A DNA stretch of 64,000 bases from Odiellus spinosus (GCA_963920705.1 OY987232.1:16926942-16990941); one strand, 5' to 3'. Positions 31,005-43,864 are shown, numbered from the stretch's first letter. Numbers and translations are program-made. The notes: a model not told the origin generated them from the letters alone.

Positions 31005-31605
31005 AAGTTTATGACTTTATTCCATAAAAGTAAACAACGCCACGTAGCTTAATACTATCAGCAAAGGTTCGGGTAAATGTACCGGCAGATTCTGATTCGA
31101 GACACTCTAGTGGTCGGAGTCCCTCTCTACCGACATGAAATAGCAAGGAAGAGTTCAAATTACTCGATTCCGAGAGGGGTGATAACTTTTTGGTTAGTTC
31201 TTTTATCAGAAGCCGATGAAACCCTCCTTTGAAGTCTACTACTCCAATGTTCCATATAGCGCTCCTCTCTGTATGGGTAAAATTCCCAATTTTACCAGAT
31301 CGGAGGGGTCCTACTTCATCCCCCCTGTCTACGGAAAATTGGAAATTCTCTCTCTCTCCACAAACGACGACGTTTTTTGGACGAACTCCAAGGCTGCTAG
31401 AGATATTCGCTCGACGAGCTCCCGCTCCGAAAATATCTACCGTTAGGAGACGTACGAATCGCGCTTTTTGAAACTAACCCATACAGAGAGGGGTAGACAA
31501 GACCCGGGAATAATAGACTTCAAAGGAGGGTTTCATCGGCTTCTGCTTTTACTGATAGTACTTAGTTACAGGGCGTTGTTTACTTTTATGATTCAATCCA
31601 CCTGG
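31005..31605 (+). mobile_element. Family C element interrupted by family A
   Basis: Left arm 31005-31206 (GCCATAAGTTTATGAC, AAAAGTAAACAACGCCACGT, TAATACTATCAGCAAAGG) and right arm 31546-31605 (ACTGATAGTACTTAG, GGGCGTTGTTTACTTTTATG) surround a family A insertion. It provides the empty site for family D. Confidence 0.78.
31207..31545 (-). mobile_element. Family A element nested in family C
   Basis: Full-length, in reverse orientation. The flanks are CTTTTAT and CTTTTAC, a 7-bp duplication with one mismatch. Confidence 0.87.
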
Positions 31606-32379
31606 TGGAAAACTGTAGAACTAAAACCATCAGTGGTCACGTGACAATTAACTAATCATAATTAAGACTTCTTGGTACTCATATGGTACTAATAAAATCC
31701 ACACGCAAAAGTAGCCACCACAATATAGACAGGAAAATTGTCCGAAATTTTAATAAATGCTTCTTAAGAGTAGTGATTGCCCATGAGTACTTAACAGATA
31801 ATAATTTAAAAACACTTTAGAGTCATAAATTATCCAAGATTTTTTTTGTTATCGTTCGCTGTTAATATCTTTTAACAACTACCTAACTGACGTATCAATC
31901 TCGATTAGTCGTTGCGTCTTAGCATAGAAAAATAAAATTATCATCTTATAAGGTTTTTTCCTATAAGGTGTATTCACCACTTAGCCAAATTTTACGAGGC
32001 CATATTATTACTATAGGACAAAGCGAATCAATCTTATCAGTTGCGCCACAATTTTGTTATGTCATTGTCGCTGTGCGTCTAAAGTTCGACTTCGGTCGAC
32101 AGTAAGAAATCAGACTAAAAGAAAAATTGAAGGTAATTGAACGATTGCAGTTTGTTCATTCGTAATCCTGGATTTAGTTTGGCATTATTGTTCATGCGCC
32201 TCAAGATTAAACGTTAGGTTTTTTTGATAAATATATAAATATTTTGTGTATTAGTGTATTGATATTTTAATTCTAGTAATGCGATTATTGTCACACATGG
32301 TTAAAAGTCCCAAACTTTTGTAATTTTCGTCATAGAATCATTCGTAGATATATTTATCATAATTAAATAAAAATAAAAT
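31606..32379. other. Upstream region of the NACHT gene
   Basis: No coding exon seen. Expected to hold the promoter and 5' UTR of the NACHT gene; no clear TATA box. Confidence 0.45.
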
Positions 32380-35300
32380 ATGGAAAATTACAATCGTTTA
32401 AACATTCCATCAACGAACTCGGCCTTTCTACCACCATTGCATTTACAAACTGATATGAGAAGCGTCTCACCTCAGTCCTTATCTTCTGCCGGGACGTCTT
32501 ATGCAACGGACAAATTGTCTCCTGGTACTCAGCTATCCACTTCACCAAGAGAACAGGTTAGGGGAAAACTACATTTTTACATAATTTAAATTTATTTGCC
32601 TCTGTTTAACAAAAATTTGGCCAAAAAGTGTTAGTCTTAAAATCAAACTTTAATTATAATAACTAATTGCCCCTTGAAATCCTCTTCCCTTTTGCACACA
32701 GCCTAGCTTTCACTGTTGAATTTTTATGGCCAACGTCGTCTGTTAAGCAAGGAAATTAGCCTTAAAAATCGCATAGAGTGCCTTTAAAGGCCTTATCTGC
32801 TCTAGAATTCATCTTTCCTTACGCACACAGCCAGGTTTGACTGTACTATTAACTATGATCAACGTTGTCTGCTACTAAGAAAATAATTCGACTTTAAAGG
32901 GGCTACAAAAATCGCAGGTAGTCCCTTTAAACGAAAAGCTTATGATACCAGGGGAAAGGAAAGTGCTATTCAAACTCGGAAAAATAAGAAACAATGTTTT
33001 AAATCGTTCTAAATTAACTTTAATTGGTTTAAATATTATAAAATACAATAAAAGTTAAATTTATACACTTCTAAACATAAAAAGCACGAAAAATGGTATA
33101 TATATACATAAGTAAATTAAACATCTAAGTATATAAGTGCCTTGACAAACTATTTTGGTAAAAATGCAGCCCACACTCTAGTATCACCTAGACCATAAGT
33201 CTTATTATATCTAAGTAGTCAAATGAGACAATTCCATTGGATATATAAATCTCTGAAACGATTCGTCAGTACTTGTATAGAACTAGCTCACGATTGTAAA
33301 ATGCTCATTTTGTTTATTACAGAACTTTTTTCAATATCTACCCGAGTATGATTGCTTTTCACCTATTGGTTCCCCTTCTGTCTTTATCCGAGGACGGCGA
33401 TCTACCCGCTCTCCAGAAGGTAGCTATTGTTTATAAATATATCAAATTCCAATTGAAGAACTTAAAACTCAAATTTGTCTTAATTTTTATAGACAATCTT
33501 ATTGAAACTATCGCAAACACATTGAAGAAGTTATACAGTACAAAGGAACCATGGCAGAAGCCTTTACCATGGCTACCGAATAAGAAAGTCAACGCCGAAG
33601 ATTCATTCGTAGAATTTGAAATAGGAGAGTTGAACCGAGCAGGTCGTTTTGTCAGGCAAGATGATTACCACGCTGAAGATATTTTTAAAAGTAGCAAAGC
33701 TAACGAAGAAGCTCCGACTAAAATCTTACTTCAAGGAGAAGCTGGTTTTGGAAAAACAACAATTTGTACCAAGATGGCGTACGATTGGGCAGCTAGTCCT
33801 AACTCTTACTTGAATCAATTTAAGATTATAATATTTTTTCGGTTGAGAAACCTAATGTCCGGCAATTTGGAAGAAACCATTTTGAATTTGATGACCAAAA
33901 CATGTAACTTAAACGGGGATCAAGGAGTTATTCAACAACGAATCCGACAAGCTTTTCGCGGAATGGCCTCTCGCCTTCTTTTGATCCTCGATGGTTTGGA
34001 CGAATTACCCAGCAATTCGGAACGTTCGGCAGTAGAGAGGGTAATCAAGTTTAACAAAGGTGAAAACCATTCGTTTCTTTGCGCAGCTACCGTCTTAGTC
34101 ACGACTAGACCAATGCAACCTAGTAATCTAGTCAGGTCGTTTCAAAAGTACTTGAACATCAAAGGATTTTCTCCAATTCAACAAGACGCGTACATAAACA
34201 GGAACTTTATGCACGCCCCGTCCAAAGCAAAGCTATTAAAAATTGAGTTGTTACGACCCTCTGGAAACTTGTACGGTCTTGGAAGATGTCCGCTAATGCT
34301 GTCTCTCATATGCTTTCTACATCAAAAAGAAGATTTAAGCGAGCTTCGTCGGAAGACTGACGTCTTCATGTCAGTTCTGCAGTTTTTGGCTGGCCAATGC
34401 GCCGAGCATTTCGGGGTCGAATTGAATCACGGACAACCTGTCCCAGAGGGTAAACTTCCATTTCACAACCTATTCGTTCGTCTAGGATTTGTATGCTTAT
34501 CGGCGATTACTAACAGACGACTTCACGTTCGAGAGCGAGAAATCGTAGAAGTCTTTCCTGATGCGGCTGAACGTGAAATGGCTCTGGGCATGGGCATTCT
34601 AAAAAGGGTCTCAATGTTCTTTCGAATATCCGACGATGTCATTTACGAAACTGTCTATAAATCGTTGATGGAATTTTTAGCGGCTTTGTATTTGGATTCT
34701 ATTTTTACTGGAGAGGGAAAAGAGCAAGACGTTGAGATTCAAGATATTTTCGTCAAATGCGATCCGCAAACCCTCTACCAAATCGTTATATTTCTCTGCG
34801 GTTTACTTGGTCCCCGAGCTCATCAAGTAATTAAACTCTTGACAATTCCTGAAATCACTGGACCATCCGGTTTGGCTATAATTCCTTTGGACTTGAACGT
34901 CATCGTTCCTGACGATCTTCAAGATGCTAACCTACGCGTAGCCTTTGTCGCTATTTTGCTTAACGAATGCGGAACCTCTGAAGAGAACTTAAAGGCCCTG
35001 TTGGATCGAGTCAGCGCCGATGATCGTATAGAACATTCAGCCGCACATTTAAGCTCCATGTTCTGGCGAGGGTATACCGATCTACTTACAAACGTAACGA
35101 AGAAAATCCACCGATTGGCATTTGTTTTCAACTCTACAATCGCGACACCATATCATAATTTACTTCTTCAGCATATAACCACGGCGCTTCGTGAAGCCCA
35201 GGCGGTTGAAGAAGTACAAGTCGCTTGGGTTCCAGATGGTCTCCCGTCCGAAGAATTTACCAGTCAAGAATACGAGTACCAAGCGTCCGTAATGGATTCC

Positions 35301-36110
35301 TTCTGCGCCGCTGTTTTTTCTAATACCACAATACAGTCATTGATCATAGATGTACCACAACCCCTTCTATTGCGTTTCTTTAGACTTCTTCGTACCGCTT
35401 GTCCAAGAGGAAGTTTAAGACAGACGCGAATATTTGGCCGATACGGCCACGAAGTTCTTCAACGTTTGTTTCAAGAACACGTTTTGGAATCGTCCAATTT
35501 GCAAGAGAAATTTAATAAATTGGATATTGGATTTACAATGTCGTCGGATTCGTCTTTTTCCAGTCTCTTGCGTACCATGATTATGTCTTTAACCAGTGGC
35601 AGGTTCGACGAACTGGTTGTTTGCGACGGCCGGCGCGAAGTTGTCGTAGTTTGCACTCAAAGCTCGCATTGGAAACCCATTTTTGACGTTACCGTTAATT
35701 TGCAGACAACCACCCTTTCGTCAGCAACTAATCAGAAACTACCAGATGTTATAAATACATGCTCACAAACATTCCCACCGCCGGATCACGACATGCTTTT
35801 TGAAATAAGAATGCAGAAACAGCAAGCGGTATCCGGTAAACCGTTTCGTCTTTATTTGGGAATTAAAAATTGTTTGGGAACCTGGAAGGACTTCATTCAA
35901 CAAGGAGCGACGTGCGCGCAAGTCAGCTCTGAGATATCTTTCCGTATATCGCAAGTTATAACATTTTGCTCGCAAGGACATATTTGTACCGAGGACAAGA
36001 AAGTTTGTGACGTCAGTGGTCGCATGAAACGGGAGTTGGCTTCTTGTCTCGGTATTAATTCCATCTTTGGCATCTCTACATTTTTCCGATATCCCGCGCT
36101 CTTGTCTTAG
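32380..36110 (+). CDS. NACHT-domain (NLR-type STAND) NTPase, 963 aa
   Basis: Exons: 32380-32556, 33323-33419, 33493-36110; the middle intron is only 73 bp (GTAGCT...TTATAG) and phases agree. Residues 1-91 are Ser/Thr/Pro-rich with no recognisable death-fold. Residues about 92-130 hold the LKKLY and WLPNKKV elements seen ahead of many invertebrate NACHTs. The NACHT core has Walker A GEAGFGKTT (173-181), Walker B LLLILDGLDELP (D258), a sensor-like TVLVTTRP and GRCPLMLSLICFL of the helical region. SLMEFLAALYLDS matches the conserved block after the winged helix in NLRs. The C-terminal 400 residues show no obvious LRR or WD40 repeats. STAND proteins of this kind act as cytoplasmic ligand-triggered ATP-dependent oligomerising switches, often in immunity or cell death; the ligand here is unknown. 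An ATG at 33348 gives a longer continuous frame only by reading through the 73-bp intron. Confidence 0.88.
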
Positions 36111-36193
36111 ATTTCATTTAAAATGTTCCAAATGTTATGGTATAATCATAAGTGAATTATTGGAATAAGGTAGCCAATGATTTATTCCAAGAT

Positions 36194-36199
36194 AATAAA
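36194..36199 (+). terminator. Putative polyadenylation signal of the NACHT gene
   Basis: AATAAA 84 bp after the stop codon of the NACHT gene. Confidence 0.5.
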
Positions 36200-36525
36200 G
36201 AGGTGCCATATTTTATTTAGTGAGAGTAACACTTTTTTTTTCAAGGACACTGAAGAAATCTCTGGCTACATTATTTGAGTTCGATTGTTTGACTTATAGG
36301 GAACTAATAATTCACTTATGGTGTTATAAACTATTGTATTGTGTATCAATATCCACCAAAATAATAAAAACTAGATAATATTGTTATATAACGAAGTTGC
36401 AGTAAAAAAATAGCTCTCTCTTCTCTTTCTCTTCTTTCATTTTAACTTTAAAAAATAAAAGTTTTACAAAAAGAGGTTTCTGCGCGTTCTTCAAAAAGAA
36501 CAATTATCCAATTGTAAATTTATAC

Positions 36526-36645
36526 CAAGGAGGATCAGAGAAGGAGAGGAAATGTGGGGCTGCGTTGAGTTAGAGAGAGAAGAGCCAACCTCCCACTCGG
36601 GTGGAAAGGGGGGATAGGAAATTCTCGAGGTAAACTGTTGTCACC
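36526..36645 (+). mobile_element. Family D element, left half only
   Basis: Begins CAAGGAGGATCAGAGAAGGA and follows family D (GAGTTAGAGAGAGAAGAGCC, TCTCGAGGTAAACTGTTGTC), then stops matching. No right terminus. Confidence 0.75.
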
Positions 36646-37359
36646 TTATACCTTATACCTTGTTTTAAACCGCTATCTGGAGTAATTAAATATCTCTTCG
36701 TGTTGAAAGTGTATAGCCATTCAAGTTTCAAACAAGCACTTTTTAGCGAATCTCCCCACGCAGTTATAATAGGCCACGCTACTCAGGTAAGCCGCGTTCA
36801 CACTACAGACTTTGAATTAGTTTTAAAATGTTCAATATGGAAAGTTTTGCGGCTAACTGTTGAGATTCTTTGTCAAAAAATGCAATTATTTGCTTGAAAA
36901 CTCGATTTGAACATTCTAAACGGTTTTAAAATGGTTTCAAAATGTTACGTGTGAGCGAAGCTTTGTATACTTTTTTTTTTTTTTTTTTGCATCAAACTTT
37001 GTCCCGTTGTACATTATGTATTTTGTATTATGTTACATCTGATATTATCTTCCAAAGGCTAGGATAGTAATGAATAATAATAATTAATGAAAACTTCCAG
37101 AGATCCCTCTCAAAAATGAAAAATTATGTAATATTTTCAAACATTTATCGGAATATGTCAAGTGTTCTCTCCTTATTTCCCTCCCTGGTTACTGGGGAAG
37201 TTGAAAGTTCGGATTTTCAATTCGTCTGCTAATTTGTGCTAAACTCCATTGAAAGTCGGTGGTTCACAGATCAATGTTTATTCATGTTAACAGTTAATAT
37301 GTTTAATTATTAAATTAACGGGATTAAAATATATTATATATAACTTATTAGGTTTAGTT

Positions 37360-40300
37360 ATGGAAAAAATTGATGATCAAGATCGTCAAAAGCGCCGAAG
37401 CTTGTTGAAGGACTACTACAAAGTTTCAGAGAGTGAAATGGAAAATTTTGATCCCTACAACATTAATGGACCTGATTTTAATCCAGATTTATTTTTAAAC
37501 AAGGTACGAATATGATATACCGGCTAACTATGCCTGAAGTTTTTGGAGTGGGAAATGTTAGTAAAGAGACTGGTTAAATAGACTGACATCAATGGTAAAA
37601 TCACTCAACTCTTAGGAATCCGAGTTTGAATTTCCAGACTTCAATAGGTGACTGTCAACTTCAATGCAACACAAAGTCAGCTCTCTGGAAATTCAACCAC
37701 AGATTTAGAACAGTCACTTAACATCCGTCTCTTTACTAACGTGCTATCCTGATGCATGGACTACTTACATTTTTAAATTTAATTTATAGCTGCTCAAGGA
37801 GTACAGCTTGACAGAACTGATGGAAAAAGAAACGGAAATATATCGTCAAATTCAATGTTTGGATAGTGAAATGCAAACTCTTGTATATGAAAACTACAAC
37901 AAATTCATTAGTGCAACTGACACGATTAGAAAAGTAAGTTTCGATCAAAATCAAAATGAATTTCTACTCTCTTACCCAAACCCCTCTTCTATAAGAAACC
38001 CCATTTGTGAATTCAGAGAATGCAAAAATTTAGATCATAAGTTCCTTGCAAAAAGAGTATTGTGAATGTACGATTTTTTGGGGTTCATTTTAAACGATAT
38101 AGATGAAACACGATTTTAAAAAAATGGAAGAAGAAATGGACCTGCTGGCCAAAAACATGTCTTCCATAACGGAATTCAGTGGAAAGATCTCTACAACTTT
38201 ACAAGGCAGGAGGGAAATCATATCCAAACTATCTGGAACACACAGTCTGTTAAAAAAGGTACTTGATGAAATTATTAAAGTTTTATTGGAAATTTTTGTA
38301 CAAGTTTCAAGGTTTGTTACAGCTTCAGTTTTTATTCGAACTTCCGCCACGTTTAAAACAATCTTTAGAGAATGAAAACTATTCTCAAGCTGTAAGGTAA
38401 GTCGACATTTCAAATTCATTCTTAAATATTGCTTCATATTTTTAGGCCTATAACAAGATAACTATTCATTTTTGGCCTACAAACAACGATGACCCCTACT
38501 TTCAAGAGGGGACGACGACAATTACTAATATTGTAACTTAATTATGGTGATAAAATCCTGTTTTCAGGTATTATCTAAGAGCTGAGCAAGTACTAGTTCA
38601 ATATGAACACATGCCGTCATTTCGAGGTATACAAGAAGACTGTGAAGCGATTGTTCAAGAGTTGAAATCCAAGCTTCGGCAACAATTTCACTCAAAAGAA
38701 GTAAGTTTTAATTTATTCTCGCATGAACATTGCTATTGAGGAACAATTATGTTCTTACTGAATGCTCTTTGGTTTTGTAATGTGGTGATAATAAGGACAA
38801 TCACTTGGAACATTGGGTTAGGGTTAAGTTAGGCTTAAACTCGTACTGGTCATAGCCAGGTCCAGAGCTCTGGAAAGTTTCGTCTACTTATATTCCTGCT
38901 TTTGTAAGTAAAGTATTTCACTTTTAAGGCTACTCCAAAACAACTGGCTGATTGTGTCGATATGCTACTGCAGCTAAAAGAACCCGCAGACCATTTATGT
39001 GATGAATTCCTCGCTTAGTAAGTGTGATGTGATATCATTTGTACTCGCTTGGGCTTTTTTTGATGGAAAATTGTCATCGCAGTGCGGAAAGGAAACTTAA
39101 TTTGGACTTGGAAGAACTTGAACTTCAAAACAGACTCGCATCTGAGAGAAATCACCCGAACCTCAATGAAAATGGAAATGGACCAATGGTAAGTCATTTT
39201 CATTGGCTTTAAAAGTTAGGTACTGAGATGCAAATACAATTTTATACGTTATTCAGGATGTTCTAGAATACGTTGACTACGGATGTAACCATTTCTTGAG
39301 TAACTTGTGTTTGGTTATCGCTTCTTACGGTGATATGTTTTTGAGACGCAAACCAAACTTTGAACTTTTCAGGTAATTATTTGTAAAATTCTTCGAAATT
39401 TGGTTTCATTCTTTAAAAAAACTCCCTCTCCGCCTCATTTTCCAACCCAGCGAGGATCTTGACGTTATAGCCACTGAAAAACTGAATGGATTTGTCGTAA
39501 TGTTAATGCAGCGATATTTTCAAGCCGTTGAAAAAAGGTTTATCAACAATGTGAGCCTTTTTCATAAATAATAATTTTAATATTTATGCATTTTTATTGA
39601 TCAATTTTAATTCTTTAGCATGATGATGGTGATAATAGTGTATTGGTAAGAGCACTTGATCGATTTCATAGAAGACTTCAAGCTATGACGAAACTTATGC
39701 CAGATTCAGACTTTTCAAAGTAAGTTTTGTTCATATTATTTAAATTATTAAAGTAAGTGTCGGTTCTTGTAGATTCAGTGGGCGGAAACGTTGCCAAGGG
39801 GCGGGAACGTTAATACGGGGGCGGGAACGTTAATACGGGGGCGGGAACGTTAATACGGGGGCGGGAACGTTAATACGGGGGCGGGAACGTTAATACGGGG
39901 GCGGGAACGTTAATACGGGGGCGGGAACGTTAATACGGGGGCGGGAACGTTAATACGGGGGCGGGAACGTTAATACGGGGGCGGGAACGTTAATACGGGG
40001 GCGGGAACGTTAATACGGGGGCGGGAACGTTAATACGGGGGCGGGAACGTTAATACGGGGGCGGGAACGTTAATACGGGGGCGGGAACGTTAATACGGGG
40101 GCGGGAACGTTAATACGGGGGCGGGAACGTTAATACGGGGGCGGGAACGTTAATACGGGGGCGGGAACGTTAATACGGGAGCGGGAACGTTAATACGGGA
40201 GCGGGAACGTTAATACGGGAGCGGGAACGTTAATACGGGAGCGGGAACGTTAATACGGGAGCGGGAACGTTAATACGGGAGCGGGAACGTTAATACGGGA

Positions 40301-43300
40301 GCGGGAACGTTAATACGGGAGCGGGAACGTTAATACAGGGGGCGGGAACGTTAATACAGGGGGCGGGAACGTTAATACAGGGGGCGGGAACGTTAATACA
40401 GGGGGCGGGAACGTTAATACAGGGGGCGGGAACGTTAATACAGGGGGCGGGAACGTTAATACAGGGGGCGGGAACGTTAATACAGGGGGCGGGAACGTTA
40501 ATATAGGGGGCGGGAACGTTAATATAGGGGGCGGGAACGTTAATACAGGGGGCGGGAATGTTGCCAAGGGGGCGGGAAACAACCACGTGGGCAAGAACGT
40601 TACCACAGGATGGAAACTCATCATTTTTTCATGATTGGGTATGCATTTTCAACGTTTTAAAATCATTTCATTCCGACAGACAAGGAATGGAAATTGTTTG
40701 CGAAGCAGCCAGGTGCAAATGCCAGCAAACACTAACGCAACTTCGTAGTCATTTCGCCGATTGTATGACTGATGTCAGACAGAGTCTGGCATCATCATCA
40801 ACTTCAAATCCTTCTTCACTCGGAGGCTCCTTATCTGGTAATATTTTACCAGATCTCCTCAAATCTTTGAAAGATTCAGTTTGTGAACGGATTAAAAGAG
40901 CCTTTGAGAGTTTGAAGGTAAAAATATTTTATCAGATCATTAATGAGTGATCAAATCAATTAACGCACTTCAATCGCATTGACAGTCATTTATAGAACCC
41001 GACATTACATTCGCGACGAAAAGCAACTTTAGAGAACCATTTTGTCAAATTCATGTTCGGGAAAATGTACTAATTGCTTTTCTGCAACACATTCACGCAA
41101 CTGTTCTGGTAATTATTCAAGTTTTTGGGGAATTCTGTATGATCTGGTCAAAAATTAAAACTGAGGAGACAGGACCGGGGAAAATATATGTTTTTTATAT
41201 TAAAGGAGGTTACAAAATGTACGAGTGACAAAACCGCTTCCCCTTCTGGGGGCCTTCTACTTCTACTTTCAAGGTTTTGCTTGGATATGGAATCATCAAC
41301 GATAGTTTACTTGGTATTTATAAAACTTTTAAGTTTATTGCCCCTATCCAATAGAATCTCATAATTCATTAAGTATTGTGTACATCACCACTAGATGGCG
41401 CTAATCCCTCATTTCCTGACTACCATTGCCCTGGGGGTGATAGGCTTATACCCTCTTTAGATGAGGCCTAATTAACCGAGGTTAAATCTGATTAAATCGT
41501 CTGAAGAGGGTATAACAAGGAGATCCCCAAGCACCTTAACATAGAACACCGTCTTATTTAGTCTGTGCAAAGCATGGAGTGATTGTTCGTAGCTAGGCGA
41601 TGTCTTGGTGATTTACTGTGATTTCACCATCAACTAATATTTGTGGATCATTTTCAGTTTTCGATCCTTGAAGAACAATTTCCAATGGAGTATGGCGCAC
41701 CAGCGAACAATTACACTTCTCCAAATTCTTTATGCATTGAAGCGAAGGAATGTGCAGAGGTGAGATAATCATTTCCATTAATTTAAAGGGAAATGGGTGT
41801 AGTATTCGATAGTTTCATTGATCTTTAACCAGTTTCGCGGGAGGAGAAATCAGAACGCGCTTTTTGACCCTCTGATTATAAAGTTTTGTATTTTGGGGCA
41901 CCAATTTCGATATCCCACCATAACTCCAGCTTTGACTATCTTAACGCTTTAAACACACGCTAATCTTGCGTATATCTATAGTTATAAGTTTTCAATTCCA
42001 TCGGGATTTTAACCTAAGTATGTTTTAAGGAGTTGATGTTTCATGATTTCACTCTTCGCGCTAATTAACGAATTTTAAATGTACCAAAAGTTTATATTTT
42101 TTGACTTTTGTGGTATTTGGAATCGGCTGTCTAGAACTTCTTATTACGTTTCAGGTTTTGTTGAGTAGTTTTGTGAGGCTACAAGGATCCGCAATATCTC
42201 AAATGTTACGAAAGAGCGTTGAAACTAGAGATTGGATGAGTAGCATTGAACCGAGGAATGTTAGGGCAGTCATGAAAAGAGTCATTGAAGACGTGACATC
42301 TATGGATGGCCAAGTTGGTCAGTTGTACGAGGAAGGATCTCGCAAAGAAAGAAGCTCCGATTCCAGTAGAAGAACGTACCCTTACAGTAGTTCTCGACAG
42401 CAAGGGGCAGTTGTTGGAAGGTCCAATTGGAGCTCTTACGCACCAAGGTACTAGTTTTGAATTACCTTCACCCCTTGAGTCCCGAGACAGCAGATTTAGG
42501 CTTTACGGTGATCTCAAACGGAGGAATTATCTAATTACGCTACGATATATTAATGAAACTGCTGTAGGTTTGCAGAAATAGGTTACTTTTCAAGTTTATA
42601 AAGCAATTTACTGGATTTTTAGGGTTATTTAGTACCAGTTTTAATATAGGTTAATTTGCTTTCATAAATGTGATTGTATCGGATCGGGAATATTACGATA
42701 TCAGTCAACACTAATAGTTACCATCCAATCTGTCCAATTTTTTTCTTTCCAAAGTGTTGAAAACAGTCTTATAAGTAACATTCAGAAGCTCTTCTCAGAG
42801 AAGATTGAAATATTTGGAAAAGTTGAATTTTCTAAAGTTTCAGTTATGACTGGAATAATAAAAATCAGCCTAAAGGTTAGATTTAAGAGTATTAAGGCTG
42901 GGGATATTCTTTATTGATCAATTTTTCTCTGAAAATAGACATTCCTCGAATGTGTACGTTTGAGAACGTTCAGTCGTAATGGACTTCAACAAGTCCAAGT
43001 GGACACTCACTATTTGCAACTCTACTTATGGAGATTTGTTTCAGATGAAAAGTAAGCCAAAACTTAAGATATTTAACGAGGTGGGCGCTGTTTTGGGAAT
43101 AACGTCACTGTGACGTCATATTTCCTTTAAAGAGAGAATGCAAGCTAACAAAAAGTGCTCCTTTTATCAATTCCTTATCGTTTAAATAGACCTAATCCAC
43201 CAGTAAAACCCAGAAAATAGGCTTAGCTGGATTCATGGAGATCCTGCATTTCTTCGCATTGAAGGGTCAGCAACCAATAAGCAAAGGCTGGTCGATAAGG

Positions 43301-43864
43301 CGAGATCTCTTTGAGGCTTCTAATAACATTCGATTAGTCGCTAACCCTTCAATGCCAAGAATTTCAAGATCTCCATGAATCCAGCTAAGCCTATTTTCCG
43401 GGTAAATTTTAAATTTATTTCTGGTTTAATATTTGTTTGTAATTTTTTTTACTGGTTGATTAGGGTGATTTAAATGATAGTGAATCCATAAAAAAATCCC
43501 TTTATTGAATCATTTTGAAGCCCTCAAAGTTTATCTCGTGTTATTTTTCATGTAGCTTGGTTCATATTCTTCTCGATGAAATTGTTGGAAGCGCAATAAA
43601 TAGATGTATAGATTCTTCAGTAATGATGGAACCAAGTGTATGTATTTATTCTAAATTATAGTTTAATCGTAATTAACATACATCATTAGTCTTAAGAGGT
43701 CTTGGGGAAGTCTTTCATTATGTCTAGACTTAGACTTCCCCAAGACTTTGGTAGTGTTTTTGAGGACCTCTTCAGACCAGACTAACTTTTTTTCGGTAAG
43801 GGATTTATTGTTAAACAATTCTATTATTTTTCAGGTGGTGGAAGTAATTTGCGACAGGAGCTAA
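37360..43864 (+). CDS. VPS51: Vacuolar protein sorting-associated protein 51 homologue, 790 aa
   Basis: Exons: 37360-37503, 37790-37933, 38103-38258, 38323-38396, 38568-38700, 38929-39017, 39083-39188, 39257-39372, 39451-39550, 39619-39719, 40680-40917, 40986-41108, 41206-41313, 41658-41759, 42155-42447, 42755-42875, 42939-43051, 43556-43637, 43835-43864; total 2373 bp, phases consistent. Collinear over its whole length with human VPS51 (about 782 aa): YYKVSESE near the start, [48 protein letters not shown]-type [52 protein letters not shown] and a C-terminal [17 protein letters not shown]51 is the small N-terminal coiled-coil subunit shared by GARP and EARP, which tether endosome-derived vesicles at the trans-Golgi and recycling endosomes. 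Intron 10 contains a large GC-rich minisatellite. The last exon encodes only nine residues. Confidence 0.97.
39779..40580. repeat. GC-rich minisatellite, 20-21 bp unit, VPS51 intron 10
   Basis: About 39 units of GGCGGGAACGTTAATAC plus a G-run. Variants are arranged in blocks: ACGGGGGC at the left, ACGGGAGC in the middle (about 40181-40330), ACAGGGGGC (21 bp) at the right. Open frames on the minus strand here are artefacts of the 21-bp part. Confidence 0.97.
43127..43505. mobile_element. Family B foldback, decayed copy in VPS51 intron 17
   Basis: Starts TTAAAGAGAGAATGCAAGC and keeps the paired arms AATAGGCTTAGCTGGATTCA and TGAATCCAGCTAAGCCTATT, with a diverged centre. The right terminus is lost. 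Confidence 0.75.

Larger units (their letters stand above)
36111..37359. other. Gene-free stretch between NACHT gene and VPS51
   Basis: Apart from the polyadenylation motif at 36194 and the family D fragment, I see no coding exon. The open frame at 36700-36897 has no recognisable domain. Confidence 0.5.

Noticed and set aside
40290-40624. Minus-strand proline-rich ORFs.
   Set aside because: Products of the 21-bp part of the VPS51 intronic minisatellite.
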